A DNA stretch of 64,000 nt from Pseudomonadota bacterium (lineage in GTDB: Bacteria > Pseudomonadota > Gammaproteobacteria > Steroidobacterales > Steroidobacteraceae). The notes under the pieces were generated by a model. The model did not search any database. It was not told the DNA's origin and saw only the letters and a list, made by a program, of their open reading frames with translations. Each line of letters opens with the position of its first letter. The stretch's first letter is position 1. A program made the position numbers and the translations under genes. Below are positions 44,450 to 53,903 of the stretch, piece after piece. The stretch is from positions 1 through 64,000 of the forward strand of contig JAEYXD010000210.1 in assembly GCA_023428645.1 (NCBI GenBank). The letters run 5' to 3'.

Positions 44450-46495
44450 ATGGCGTACTCGACCGCGAATCTCCGGAATCTTGCCTTGGTGGGACACGCA
44501 GGGGCGGGCAAGACTTCGCTTGCCGAAGCCTTGCTCGCCCAGACCGGCGCCATCCGCACGAAGGGCAAGGTCGAGCGCGGCTCGACCGTCTGCGATTTCG
44601 ATCCGCAAGAACAACGGCTCGGTCACTCGATCGACGCAACGCTCGTGCACTTCGTCAACGACGATTGCCAAGTCAATCTCATCGACACGCCGGGCTATCC
44701 GGATTTCGTCGGCCGCTCGCTGAGCGTGCTCGAAGCGGTCGAGACAGCGGTAGTCGTCGTGAGCGCGACGAGCGGCATCGAGCCGATGACGCAACGCATG
44801 ATGGACTTCGCGCGGGATCGCGAGCTGTGTCGGCTGATCGTCGTCAACAAGATCGACAGCCGCGACGCCCGCTGCGGGCAAGTGCTCGCCGACATCAGAG
44901 AGACGTTCGGACGTGAGTGCCTGCCACTCAATCTGCCGTCGCAGGCGGGGCAGGCGGTCGTCGATTGTTTTTTTCAGCCGGGCGCCGCGCGTCCTGATTT
45001 TTCCGCCGTCGCGCAGGCGCACACCGAGATCATCGATCAGGTCGTCGAACTCGACGAAGAGTTGATGGCCCTTTACCTCGAGCAAGGCGAGGCACTGTCC
45101 GCAGATCAACTGCACGAGCCGTTCGAGCGCGCGTTGCGCGAAGGACACTTGGTGCCGGTGTGTTTCGCTTCGGCAGAGACGGGGGTCGGTGTCGCGGAGC
45201 TGCTCCGAATCATGAGCCACCTCATGCCGAATCCGAGCGAAGGCAACCCGCCACCGTTTTTGAAGGGTGAAGGCGAGAATGCCGTGCGCGTGCGCGTCGT
45301 GCCGGATCCGAACCTGCATGTGCTCGCGCACGTGTTCAAGATCACGATCGACCCGTTCGTGGGGCGCATGGGCGTCATGCGGGTGCATCAAGGGACCATC
45401 CGGCAAGGCTCGCAGCTGTTCATCGGCGATGGGCGGCGCGCCTTCAAGGTGGCGCATCTGTATCGGTTGCACGGCAAGGAGCATCATGAGATCAGCACCG
45501 CGATTCCTGGCGATATCTGCGCGATCGCGAAAGTCGACGAGCTGCATTTCGATGCGGTGCTGCACGACTCGCACGACGAGGACCATTACCACCTGAAGTC
45601 GATCGCGTTCCCCCCGGCGATGGCCGGCGTCGCGATCGAGCCCGAGCGGCGGGGCGAGGAGCAGAAGCTGTCCGACGCGCTGCATCGACTCGTCGCCGAA
45701 GATCCGTGCGTGCGGCTCGATCATCATGCGGCGCTGAACGAAACCGTGCTGTATGGGCTCGGTGAGCTGCACCTGCGGGTGATGCTCGAACGCATGGCTG
45801 AGCGCTACGGCGTGAAATGCAAGACGCACCCGCCGAGCATTCCCTATCGCGAGACGATCACTCGGCCCTCCGAAGGCCATCACCGGCACAAGAAGCAGAC
45901 CGGCGGCGCCGGCCAGTTCGGTGAAGTTCATCTGCGTGTCGAGCCGATGCCGCGCGGCGCCGGATTCGAGTTCGTCGACGACGTCGTCGGCGGCGCGATT
46001 CCCTCGCAATTCATTCCTGCCGTCGAGAAGGGGGTGCGGCAAGTGTTGGGTGAGGGCGTGATTGCGGGGTTTCCGCTGCAGGATTTGCGTGTCGTCGTTT
46101 ACGACGGCAAGCATCACCCGGTCGATTCGAAGGAAGTCGCGTTCATCGCCGCGGGACGGCGTGCGCTGCAAAATGCGATCGAGTCTGCGGCCCCGATCGT
46201 GCTGGAGCCGGTCGTACGCGTGGAGATCACGGGGCCGAGCGCGGTCACGGGCGATATCACGGGCGATCTCGCGACGCGCCGGGGCCGCATCAGCGGCAGT
46301 CATTCGCTCGGTGCGCAGCGTACGCGGCTCAGCGCGCTCGTGCCGCTCGCGGAGATCAGCGACTATCAATCGCGGTTGAAGTCACTGACCGGCGGCGAGG
46401 GAACGTTCACGATGGACTTGAGTCACTACGATCCGGTACCGCCGCGCAAGCAGCAGGAGCTGGCGAATGGGTTCAAGCGGGTGACCGAAGAGTGA
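44450..46495 (+). CDS. Elongation factor G-like GTPase (EF-G type 2)
   Basis: A 681-residue translational GTPase with the five EF-G domains. G1 is GHAGAGKT (residues 15-22), G3 DTPGYPD, G4 NKID. The sequence around the first switch (GHSIDATLVHF) lacks the usual RGITI form, as in the EF-G2/FusA2 group, and no str-operon genes are near, so it is not the main fusA. ATG 44450 gives MAYSTANLRNLALVGHAG. Paralogues of this type have roles in ribosome recycling, or slow translocation during stress in some bacteria; which applies here is unknown. It is divergent from the receiver-TM operon. Confidence 0.9.
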   Translation: MAYSTANLRNLALVGHAGAGKTSLAEALLAQTGAIRTKGKVERGSTVCDFDPQEQRLGHSIDATLVHFVNDDCQVNLIDTPGYPDFVGRSLSVLEAVETAVVVVSATSGIEPMTQRMMDFARDRELCRLIVVNKIDSRDARCGQVLADIRETFGRECLPLNLPSQAGQAVVDCFFQPGAARPDFSAVAQAHTEIIDQVVELDEELMALYLEQGEALSADQLHEPFERALREGHLVPVCFASAETGVGVAELLRIMSHLMPNPSEGNPPPFLKGEGENAVRVRVVPDPNLHVLAHVFKITIDPFVGRMGVMRVHQGTIRQGSQLFIGDGRRAFKVAHLYRLHGKEHHEISTAIPGDICAIAKVDELHFDAVLHDSHDEDHYHLKSIAFPPAMAGVAIEPERRGEEQKLSDALHRLVAEDPCVRLDHHAALNETVLYGLGELHLRVMLERMAERYGVKCKTHPPSIPYRETITRPSEGHHRHKKQTGGAGQFGEVHLRVEPMPRGAGFEFVDDVVGGAIPSQFIPAVEKGVRQVLGEGVIAGFPLQDLRVVVYDGKHHPVDSKEVAFIAAGRRALQNAIESAAPIVLEPVVRVEITGPSAVTGDITGDLATRRGRISGSHSLGAQRTRLSALVPLAEISDYQSRLKSLTGGEGTFTMDLSHYDPVPPRKQQELANGFKRVTEE

Positions 46496-46531
46496 CTCTT
46501 CGACGCCGGCAGGCCGCGCGAGGCGAGCGCA

Positions 46532-47368
46532 CTACTTTTTCACGAACCTCATCACGACCCGATCCGTCTTGCCCTTGATCGTCTCGTCGAACACCGGTTT
46601 CGTGTGATCGTCCTGCGGATTGCGCAGGAAGTTCGCTTCCGATTCGAACGTGAGCCCCGCGGTCTCGAACTCGCGTTTCACCAAGTCCGGATCGATTCGA
46701 TGCAGCGTGTCGACCACCTCGCCCGGATCGCCGCCCGGATTCGCGACGTGATCGACCACGACGACGACCGCGCCCGGCTTCAACGCCGGCACGAGTCTCG
46801 CGAGCGCAGCCGCCGGGTCCGTCGTCGGCCACGAGCCGTCCTTCGCGCGCCAATGCAGATCGTGATACGAGAGCACGAACAGCGCGGCATCGAGCGATTC
46901 CGGCGGCAGCGACAGCGCTTCGGGAGCTGCCGTGACCTGCTCGATGTTCGACAACCGGTTCTTGCCGAAGCGCTCCTCGGGTTGCTTGCCCGAGAACTTG
47001 GCATAGGCATCGTTGTTGTACGCGACGACGCGGCCGTCCGGGCCGACGACGAGCGATAAGAGCTCGCTGTTGTAGCCGCCCGCCGCGAAATAGTCGATGA
47101 CGTGCATGCCGGGGCGGGCGCCGAGAAACACGAGAATGTCCTTGGCTTTGCGGCCCGCATCCTGCTCTTGGTCGCCGGGAAAGCGGGCCGGATTCGCGAG
47201 CGCGGCGTCGATCGCGGCGATGTTGGCGACACCGGTGGCCGCGGGGCCAGGCGGGGGTGTCGGAACGGCGGCGGTCGATGGCACCGTCGGCGTTTCGGCT
47301 CGTTTGCAGCCCACGCTGGCGAACGGCACGAGCATGCATACGAGCAAGCAGCGAATCGCTTTCATCAT
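46532..47368 (-). CDS. Class I SAM methyltransferase-like lipoprotein (COG4798 type)
   Basis: A 278-residue protein with a lipoprotein signal (lipobox SVGC near residue 20) and a Pro-rich linker, followed by a Rossmann methyltransferase-like fold: MHVIDYFAAGGYNSELLSL for the SAM loop, FVLSYHDLHW and GAVVVVVDHVANPGG. An exported methyltransferase is odd since SAM is cytosolic; proteins of this COG often carry signals, so the domain may have lost or changed its activity. ATG 47368 and 47365 are adjacent starts after GGGA. It ends 36 nt from the convergent EF-G2 stop. Confidence 0.83.
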   Translation of the reverse strand: MMKAIRCLLVCMLVPFASVGCKRAETPTVPSTAAVPTPPPGPAATGVANIAAIDAALANPARFPGDQEQDAGRKAKDILVFLGARPGMHVIDYFAAGGYNSELLSLVVGPDGRVVAYNNDAYAKFSGKQPEERFGKNRLSNIEQVTAAPEALSLPPESLDAALFVLSYHDLHWRAKDGSWPTTDPAAALARLVPALKPGAVVVVVDHVANPGGDPGEVVDTLHRIDPDLVKREFETAGLTFESEANFLRNPQDDHTKPVFDETIKGKTDRVVMRFVKK

Positions 47369-47441
47369 CGTCCCTTCTGGATGTGGATCGCGAAGGAACG
47401 ATGCTATCGGCTTGTCGGCGCGCCGCAAAGGCCCACGGAGG

Positions 47442-48314
47442 TCATGCTCGCGACAGGCCGGCGAGTGTCGCGGCAAGCTCGTTCAGTTGTCTACGCAAGT
47501 GACTGCGCTGCTGCGGCGTCAATGAAGCATCCAGATGCACCAGCAATTGCTGATAGCGCTCACGATTGCGGGTGACCTTTTGCGAATACGCGGGTGTCCA
47601 ATGCCGATCCGGGTCTTCGAGGATCGCGAGCACTTGCGGTGCGGCCGCATCGTCCTCCGCCGCGCGCCGCTGCGAAAGCGCCTGGCGTAGCGCGCCGCGC
47701 CAGGCGCGCTGACTGTCCGCCCAGTCTTCGTACGTGGGCTCGAGCTGCGCGATCGTCGCCGTGACGAGCTCCTTCTGTTGCGGGGTTACGCTGCCGGTCC
47801 AGCGCTTCACTTGTTTGAGGATGCTCTTGGTTTGCTTCGGTCGCCATTCGTCCCTGGCGGCCGCTGCCGCGCTCTCCCGCATGCTCTTGCGCGACTTCTC
47901 TTCGAGGCTCTGGAGCAGTTCCTCGACCTGTTCCGGCGAGAGTTGCAGCAGCAACCGCGATGCCTCGGGCGCTGTCTTCGCGATGAGTTCGTCGAGCATG
48001 TCCTGGAAGCGAATGCGCATCGCATCATAGGTTTCGCGCGGACTCGGCTGCGCGACCGTCGTGGATACCTCGCTCACGAATGCCGCGTAGCGCGAGAGCT
48101 CGGATTCGCGATGCCATGCCAACGTGCGGCCGAGCCAGGCCCGCAGTTCGCTGCGCTGTTCGTCGTTCAATGAGACGAGGCTTTCGAAATACCAGCTCGC
48201 CAGGGTATCGAGCCGGTTGTAGACGAAGGACGTCGTGCAACCGGCGATGAGCAGCGTGCATGCGACCAGGGGTGCCCCCACGAGCATGTGCCAAGTACGA
48301 CGATGCTGGAACAT
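47442..48314 (-). CDS. DUF6279 lipoprotein
   Basis: A 290-residue lipoprotein with lipobox IAGC near residue 24 followed by TTSFVYNRLDTLASWYF, the typical start of the DUF6279 family, and a long helical body rich in Glu, Arg and Gln (several 40-residue helical units). ATG 48314 gives MFQHRRTWHM then the hydrophobic core; ATG 48329 and 48287 are alternatives, and none has a strong ribosome site. The family is common in gammaproteobacteria with unknown function. It is divergent from the ydbH gene, so both promoters lie in 48315-48464. Confidence 0.83.
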   Translation of the reverse strand: MFQHRRTWHMLVGAPLVACTLLIAGCTTSFVYNRLDTLASWYFESLVSLNDEQRSELRAWLGRTLAWHRESELSRYAAFVSEVSTTVAQPSPRETYDAMRIRFQDMLDELIAKTAPEASRLLLQLSPEQVEELLQSLEEKSRKSMRESAAAAARDEWRPKQTKSILKQVKRWTGSVTPQQKELVTATIAQLEPTYEDWADSQRAWRGALRQALSQRRAAEDDAAAPQVLAILEDPDRHWTPAYSQKVTRNRERYQQLLVHLDASLTPQQRSHLRRQLNELAATLAGLSRA

Positions 48315-48464
48315 CTGGGGCAGGCGCATACGTGTTGGGACGAGCGCGATGACACGCAGCGACAGGGCGACGCTTGCGGATCGGCGGGGTCCGATTGCAA
48401 CAACTCTCGGAGCGAACGCCGGTTCCGCGCGCTTCGGCCTGGGCATCGTGAGTATGATCGGCGG

Positions 48465-50618
48465 ATGTTTCGACTCGCCGCATCCGCATCGTTGCGTCAC
48501 CGATCCCTGCGCATCCTGGTGGCGTGCGGCATCGTGCTCGGCGTCGGTGTCGCGGGCATCGTGCGGGCGATCGACGCCGTGCAGGTCGAGATCGAGCGCG
48601 TCGAGGGCGCAGGCTGGCGGGCGGAGCAAATCGTACTCGACCTCGGTTTGGCGCGTGACGGTGCGGCGTCGCGGGCGACGATCGCCTGGTTGCAGCTGCC
48701 GGGCGCGCAAATTTTGCGCAATGTGCGCGTCACCTGCCCGGCGCTCGAGCTGGTCGCGACGAAAATCGCCTGTGCGGATGCGAGCATCGCGCTTTCGATC
48801 CCGACGCTCGGTACGCAACAACTCCGCGGCTCGTTCGCTTATGACCGTGGCACGGGCGCGATCGATGCGCGGCTAGCCGGCGCACGCATCGCCGGCGGTG
48901 CGATTCGCATTCACGCCATGCTCGAAGCGCAGGGCTGGCGTTCACAGGCGAATCTTACGGGCATCGACGTCGAGCAGGCGCTGGCGCTCGCCCGTACGTT
49001 GAATCTGCCATTGCCGGAAGTCGCTGGGACCGGCCGCCTTTCCGCGCAGATCGACGCGGTCGGTGCGACCTCCTTGCAGCGCGCGGCGATCACGGCGCAG
49101 GTCGAAGCACTCACGGCGAACAACGCTAGCGGCACGCTCGCCAGCGACCAGCTCTCGTTCACGCTGAGCTCGACGCTTGCGGCGGCTGACGATGCCTGGC
49201 AATTCGACGTGAGTGTCGCGGCAGCCGAGGGGCAAGCCTATGCCGAGCCCGTGTTCCTGGACTTCGGCGTGCATGCAATGTCGGCGCAGGCTCGCGGGCA
49301 GCTTGCGGCGAACGGCGAAATCCTCGCGAGCTCGTTCCAGGTGGACCACCGAGAGATGTTGCAGGCCAATGGCAGCGCGCGCATCGACCCCGCGGCGGCG
49401 CAGCCGGTGCGCGAGCTGCGGCTGAATCTCCAGGCGCTCCAGTTTCCAGGCGCGTATACGGGCTATCTGCAGCCGTTCTTGCTGGATACCGATTTCAAGT
49501 CGCTGCAAACGAGCGGCCTCATCACGGGCGTGGTGCACGTGGACGAAGGCTTGCCGCAACGGGTCGATCTGCGCTTCGCGGATCTCGGTTTCGATGACGG
49601 CGCGGGCACGTTCGCGCTCGCGGGCCTCACTGGCGATGTGACCTGGCGTGATGGCGCGGATGAGGATGAAGATGTCGTGTTGCGCAGTGGCGCTGCGAGT
49701 TCGACGTTACGCTGGCGAGGCGGTAGCTTGCTCAAGCTGGCGCTCGGTCCCAGCGAGCTTCGCTTCACGACGATCGGCCGCAATTTTCGTTTGCTCGATC
49801 CGGCGCGCATTCCGCTGCTCGACGGTGCGATCGACTTGGAAAGTCTGCGGATCCGCAATGTGGGGCTGCCATCGGTCGCCTTCATGGTGGATGCGACGCT
49901 GCAGCCGATCAGCGTGGCGGAAGTATGTCGAGCATTCGCTTGGCCGGAGTTCGGCGGGAGCATCGGCGGCACGATCTCCAAGCTGCGACTGCGCGACGGC
50001 ATCGTCACGCTCGGCACGACGCTGCAGGCGCAAGTGTTCGATGGCCAGGTGGCGATTCGTGATTTGCGGCTCGAGGACGCACTCGGCGCGTGGCCGCGAT
50101 TCTATTCGACGATCGAGCTCACGAATCTCGACCTCGCGCTCGTGACGCGGGCATTCTCGTTCGGGCGCATCACGGGGCGCTTGTCGGGCGCGATCGAGAA
50201 TCTGCAGCTGTTCAAGTGGCAGCCGATCGCGTTCGATGCGCGCCTGTTCACACCCCCCGGCGATCGCTCACGCCGCCGCATCAGTCAGCGCGCCGTCGAG
50301 AACATCGGCAGCATCGGCGGCGGCGGGGCAGGCATCACGGCGGCATTGTCGAGCGGCGCGCTGCGCTTTTTCGATGAGTTCCGTTACGACCGGTTGGGGC
50401 TGTCGTGCCGGCTCGAGAACGAGGTGTGTCTGTTGGACGGCGTCGCACCGGCACCGAACGGAGGGTACTACCTCGTGAAAGGATCGGGCCTGCCGCGGAT
50501 CGACGTCATCGGGAATACACGGCGTGTCGATTGGCCGCGACTCGTCCAGCAACTGGTCGCGATCACGCAATCGGAAGGACCCGTCGTCGGCGGGCAGGGG
50601 CCACCGAGCGGAAATTGA
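48465..50618 (+). CDS. ydbH: YdbH-like AsmA-family intermembrane bridge protein
   Basis: A 717-residue protein with one N-terminal transmembrane helix (about residues 15-35) and a long beta-rich periplasmic body as in AsmA-like lipid-transport proteins. The C-terminal block (GRLSGAIENLQLFKWQPIAF then TPPGDRSRRRISQRAVENI then LPRIDVIG) is the YdbH domain. In E. coli YdbH with YnbE forms a bridge that helps move phospholipids to the outer membrane, beside TamB and YhdP. The next gene encodes the YdbL/DUF1318 partner. Start ATG 48465 has no Shine-Dalgarno and lies 6 nt after TATGAT, so the transcript may be leaderless. Confidence 0.8.
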   Translation: MFRLAASASLRHRSLRILVACGIVLGVGVAGIVRAIDAVQVEIERVEGAGWRAEQIVLDLGLARDGAASRATIAWLQLPGAQILRNVRVTCPALELVATKIACADASIALSIPTLGTQQLRGSFAYDRGTGAIDARLAGARIAGGAIRIHAMLEAQGWRSQANLTGIDVEQALALARTLNLPLPEVAGTGRLSAQIDAVGATSLQRAAITAQVEALTANNASGTLASDQLSFTLSSTLAAADDAWQFDVSVAAAEGQAYAEPVFLDFGVHAMSAQARGQLAANGEILASSFQVDHREMLQANGSARIDPAAAQPVRELRLNLQALQFPGAYTGYLQPFLLDTDFKSLQTSGLITGVVHVDEGLPQRVDLRFADLGFDDGAGTFALAGLTGDVTWRDGADEDEDVVLRSGAASSTLRWRGGSLLKLALGPSELRFTTIGRNFRLLDPARIPLLDGAIDLESLRIRNVGLPSVAFMVDATLQPISVAEVCRAFAWPEFGGSIGGTISKLRLRDGIVTLGTTLQAQVFDGQVAIRDLRLEDALGAWPRFYSTIELTNLDLALVTRAFSFGRITGRLSGAIENLQLFKWQPIAFDARLFTPPGDRSRRRISQRAVENIGSIGGGGAGITAALSSGALRFFDEFRYDRLGLSCRLENEVCLLDGVAPAPNGGYYLVKGSGLPRIDVIGNTRRVDWPRLVQQLVAITQSEGPVVGGQGPPSGN

Positions 50619-50682
50619 CGAGCAGCACGACATCAAGACGCGATTCGCCGCGAGCAGGTAGGATTCACGACCGATTCAGCGA

Positions 50683-50699
50683 GTCGAGTCAGACTCGAC
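50683..50699. promoter_or_regulatory. 17-bp perfect palindrome before the ydbL-like gene
   Basis: GTCGAGTC, A, GACTCGAC in the 108-nt gap between ydbH and the DUF1318 gene, ending 27 nt before its ATG. It could be an operator or form an RNA hairpin near the ribosome site (AGGAG at about 50718). Confidence 0.45.
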
Positions 50700-50726
50700 G
50701 ACAGGAAATGCTCTCGAGGAGTTCTT

Positions 50727-51332
50727 ATGCGCTACTTGCCCCTGAAGGTCGCCGCTCTGTGCTTGGTGCTGTCCGCGTGCGTCACGATCAACGTGTATTT
50801 TCCGGCAGCCGCGGCCGAGAAAGCGGCCGATCGCATCATCGAGGACGTCTGGGGCAGCGATGCGCAGAAGTCGAACGCGAACAAGCGCTCCCAGTCACTC
50901 GAACGGCAAGCCCCGGAGCGCGTGTTGCTGGCGGCCGCAGCAGGTGTGTTGAATCTGCTCGTTCCGGCCGCGCATGCGCAGGCCGACCTGAACATCGCGA
51001 CGCCCGTCGTGAAGCAGCTCACCCAATCGATGGAAGCGCGGCACGCGCAGTTGAAGAAGTTCTACGACTCGGGCGCGATCGGTTTGACGCGCGATGGTCT
51101 CGTCGAGGTGCGCGACCAGAACCTGATCCCGCTGCCGGAGCGGAATGCCGCACGTAAGTTGATCGCCGATGAGAACGCGGATCGGGCAAATCTGTATCGC
51201 GAGATTGCGGCCGCGAACGGTCATCCGGAGTGGGAGTCGGACATTCGCAAGATCTTTGCCGAGCGCTGGAGCGAGCGGGCGTCGGCGGGCTGGTTCGTAC
51301 AGGACGCGAACGGGCAGTGGCAGCAGAAGTGA
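50727..51332 (+). CDS. ydbL: DUF1318/YdbL-family protein with lipoprotein N-terminus
   Basis: A 201-residue lipoprotein: lipobox LSAC with Cys18, then INVYFPAAAAEKAADRII, a spacer with a second hydrophobic patch (about 70-86), and a DUF1318 domain (SGAIGLTRDGLVEVRDQNLI, SERASAGWFVQDANGQW). E. coli YdbL is a soluble periplasmic protein and the lipoprotein partner YnbE is a separate small gene between ydbH and ydbL. No ynbE-sized frame exists here, so this lipidated YdbL may supply the outer-membrane anchor. Good ribosome site (GAGGAG) at 6-7 nt. A strong terminator follows 3 nt after the stop. Confidence 0.8.
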   Translation: MRYLPLKVAALCLVLSACVTINVYFPAAAAEKAADRIIEDVWGSDAQKSNANKRSQSLERQAPERVLLAAAAGVLNLLVPAAHAQADLNIATPVVKQLTQSMEARHAQLKKFYDSGAIGLTRDGLVEVRDQNLIPLPERNAARKLIADENADRANLYREIAAANGHPEWESDIRKIFAERWSERASAGWFVQDANGQWQQK

Positions 51333-51335
51333 AAA

Positions 51336-51361
51336 AAAAGCCCCGCATCGGCGGGGCTTTT
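51336..51361 (+). terminator. Intrinsic terminator of the ydbH-ydbL unit
   Basis: Stem AAAAGCCCCGC/GCGGGGCTTTT, perfect 11 bp, loop ATCG, ending in a T-run, directly after the stop codon. Flanking A-run means it could also serve the opposite strand. Confidence 0.9.
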
Positions 51362-51732
51362 CGTTTCTGAGTCGGCGTCTCTTCTTGTTGTTCGGGTGCG
51401 TCGGCTAAATCTAAGAAACGTTGCTGTCGCTCTAAGTCACTTTTTATCCCGCCGGTCGAAGCCGGCTGCGTCGTCCTTACGCTTGATTTTTTGTCCACTC
51501 CCCTTGCGGTGCCATCCCCGCTTCTCTGCCTCGGCTCGCGACGCGAACATCGCGAGAGTGCGTAATATTTAGCAAGTGGTATGCCACTCAGCGAAGTGTG
51601 CAACTGGTTTCATGCAGTTACAAGATTCGTCGTGCATAAACCACGAGTCGGTTCGGGAACTTTGTAAACCAACTCGACACTGAGCCTGCAGAGTTCGATT
51701 GGCGTAGGAAAGTCACCTGCGAATTTCTGGTG
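51362..51732. other. Intergenic region between convergent genes, no gene seen
   Basis: 371 nt that are noticeably lower in GC than neighbouring coding DNA. I see short hairpins (GCCGG/CCGGC at 51451-51466; AGTGG/CCACT near 51575-51588) but no RNA family, att site or credible ORF. The open frame on the minus strand reaching into 51019 overlaps ydbL and has no protein-like features. Confidence 0.4.
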
Positions 51733-53829
51733 TTATGACGTGCCGACCCGTGGCAGCTCGAGCGTGAACACGACGCCCGACGCATCGGGGAGATTCGTCG
51801 CGGTCACCGTCCCCTGATGGAAATCCGCGATCAGCCGCACGATGTAGAGTCCGAGCCCGAGATGCGGCTTGTTTTCCGCTGCTGCCGAAGGCGAGGGGAC
51901 GCAGGGCCGCGCGGGAGCCGCGGGCCGGTGACTGACAAGGGATTCGAACAAGCGGCCGTCCAGTTGCGGCGGCAATAGCGGGCCGGTATTCGCGACACTC
52001 AGCCGACAGCGCCGCCCATCGACCGCCAGGCGCAGCTCGATACGCCCTCCCGTCGCACAGAAATCGGCGGCGTTATCCATCAGCTTGTCGAGCATTTGTA
52101 CGATCAGGTCGGGCGCGCCGTCGACCCAGCACGGCTCCTCGGGCACGCTCGTGTCGATCTTATGTCGGGAGAATGACTGCCGATACGCGAGCCCGATGTT
52201 GCTCACGAGCTCGGTGAGATCGAACTTGATGCGCTCCGTGTGTTCGATGCTCTGCTCGACGCGCGTCGCTTCGGTCATCGCCGTCAGGATCGCGTGCATG
52301 CGGTACGTGCCATTGCGCGCGCGGTCGAGATACTCCGCCGCATCGCCGGGCAGCTCGCCCTCGGAGCTCAGGTTCTCCAGCGACGAGCTGACGATCGTGA
52401 GCGGTGTGCGCAGCTCGTGCGACAGCTTCGTGCCGAGCGTCTGCAGATAGCTCGTATACTCCTTCAAGCGTGCCAGCAGCGTGCTGTAGTTGCGTGCCAG
52501 CGCGCCGAGTTCGTCGGAGGCGCGCACTTCCGGAATGTTCGCCTCGATGCGGCCTTCCGGTGTCAACGCCGTCGACGCCGCTCTGCTCAAGCGGCGAATG
52601 CGGTGCGAAAGTCGGGCGGCGAACACCAGCGTCACGATGATCGAGAACAAGGTTGCGACGAGCGTCAGATTCAACAAGCGGGTCAATGCCATCTCGCGCA
52701 CGAGCATGAGGCCCTCGCCGGGCTCCTCGACGACCAGCGCGCCCAACGTTTCTCCGCCCACGGTAATCGGGACGGCGGCGCGGACCACTGACGGCTCGCC
52801 GCCGCACGGCTCGAACCAGATCGCGCTGTCGCGGCCGCGCCGCGCGGAATCGACGGGCGCGCCCCACATGCCGTACGGCAAGCCATAGGCTTCGCAGGGC
52901 GTCGCGCTTTGCGCGAACAGGGCGCGATAGATCGAGCGGCTGAAGCCCTCGTCGTCGGTGCTCAAGCCGGGATAGTCCGACCGCACGCTCGTCGCGATGG
53001 AGCCGGCGCGCGCGAGCAGCCAGCCGTTCGCGTCGACCACGGAGACACGCAGCTCCGCGGGCGCATAGGTCGCGAGCCGCTGCTTCAGCGGCTCGGAGCC
53101 GACGTGCAGCCAGCCCGGGGAGGTGCTCGCGGCGTTGATCTTGTTGTTCAGGTCGATCGCGAAGATCGCGAGCTTCGTGCCGAACATCGAGAGCGGTGCG
53201 CGCAGCTCCACGGCATAACCGGTCGCGGTCGCGCGCCAGACGCCGGTGACATTCGGCAATTGATCCAGCGTCGGCCGCCATGGCGAGCCGACGGCGGCCG
53301 TGCGCACGATCACCGGACCCGGCGCGGCGGCGCTCACGGACCACGCGCGCTCGCGTCCGTACTCATCACGCGTGAAAAAAATGATCCGATCGCTCGGCCG
53401 CGGCTCGATCGCATCTTCGCTCTCCGGCAGCTCGTAGCGAATCTGGGCGTCGCGCGTCTCGACGTAGACGTGCATGAAGCGACCGTTCACGCCGAGGCGC
53501 ACGCGCGGCGCGTCACGATTCATTCCCGGAACAGGTCGCGCGGGTTCCGGCCACTCATCCGCGAAGCCGTCCATCAGCGGCGCCGACGGCAGCAGCGGGG
53601 CGTACCAATCGCCTTTACCGGGATCGAAGCGAGTCCGCAGCTCCGGGGCGCGATACAGCTCCTCGGGCTGCGAGGCAACGACGCGGCTCAGAACCTGCGC
53701 CGTGGTGAGCAAGGCGCGCTCCTGGCCCTCGCGCAGCGTCGTTTCCATCTGCTGTGCGTATTGCCATCCCGCCCAGGGCAGGACGAGCGTCAGCAGGCTG
53801 AGCAGCAGGAGTTTGGCGCGGAGGGACAT
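51733..53829 (-). CDS. pdsS: Sensor histidine kinase of the proteobacterial dedicated sortase system
   Basis: A 698-residue inner-membrane kinase. Transmembrane helices at about 5-22 and 383-405 enclose a ~360-residue periplasmic part whose first half (about 85-226: DGFADEWPEP, DRIIFFTRDEYG, GYAVELRAPLSMFG) looks like a CBM9/DOMON-type sugar- or ligand-binding fold. HAMP (406-460), HisKA with His471 in LSHELRTPLTIV, and HATPase (LGLGLYIVRLIADFH) follow. Length and layout match the PdsS family, and the regulator gene lies 74 nt upstream on the same strand. No sortase, LPXTG-type target or vault-domain protein is in the window. Confidence 0.82.
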   Translation of the reverse strand: MSLRAKLLLLSLLTLVLPWAGWQYAQQMETTLREGQERALLTTAQVLSRVVASQPEELYRAPELRTRFDPGKGDWYAPLLPSAPLMDGFADEWPEPARPVPGMNRDAPRVRLGVNGRFMHVYVETRDAQIRYELPESEDAIEPRPSDRIIFFTRDEYGRERAWSVSAAAPGPVIVRTAAVGSPWRPTLDQLPNVTGVWRATATGYAVELRAPLSMFGTKLAIFAIDLNNKINAASTSPGWLHVGSEPLKQRLATYAPAELRVSVVDANGWLLARAGSIATSVRSDYPGLSTDDEGFSRSIYRALFAQSATPCEAYGLPYGMWGAPVDSARRGRDSAIWFEPCGGEPSVVRAAVPITVGGETLGALVVEEPGEGLMLVREMALTRLLNLTLVATLFSIIVTLVFAARLSHRIRRLSRAASTALTPEGRIEANIPEVRASDELGALARNYSTLLARLKEYTSYLQTLGTKLSHELRTPLTIVSSSLENLSSEGELPGDAAEYLDRARNGTYRMHAILTAMTEATRVEQSIEHTERIKFDLTELVSNIGLAYRQSFSRHKIDTSVPEEPCWVDGAPDLIVQMLDKLMDNAADFCATGGRIELRLAVDGRRCRLSVANTGPLLPPQLDGRLFESLVSHRPAAPARPCVPSPSAAAENKPHLGLGLYIVRLIADFHQGTVTATNLPDASGVVFTLELPRVGTS

Positions 53830-53903
53830 CGTTCAGCAGCCGTTGGCGGCGACGCTCGGACCTCGCTTGCGCTCGCCGCGCACCGAGGCCGAGTCGTGCG
53901 CGC

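Noticed and set aside
51019..51603. 194-codon minus-strand frame reaching into the long intergenic gap
   Set aside because: Half lies antisense to ydbL; no ribosome site, Arg/Ser/Pro-rich, crosses the strong terminator.
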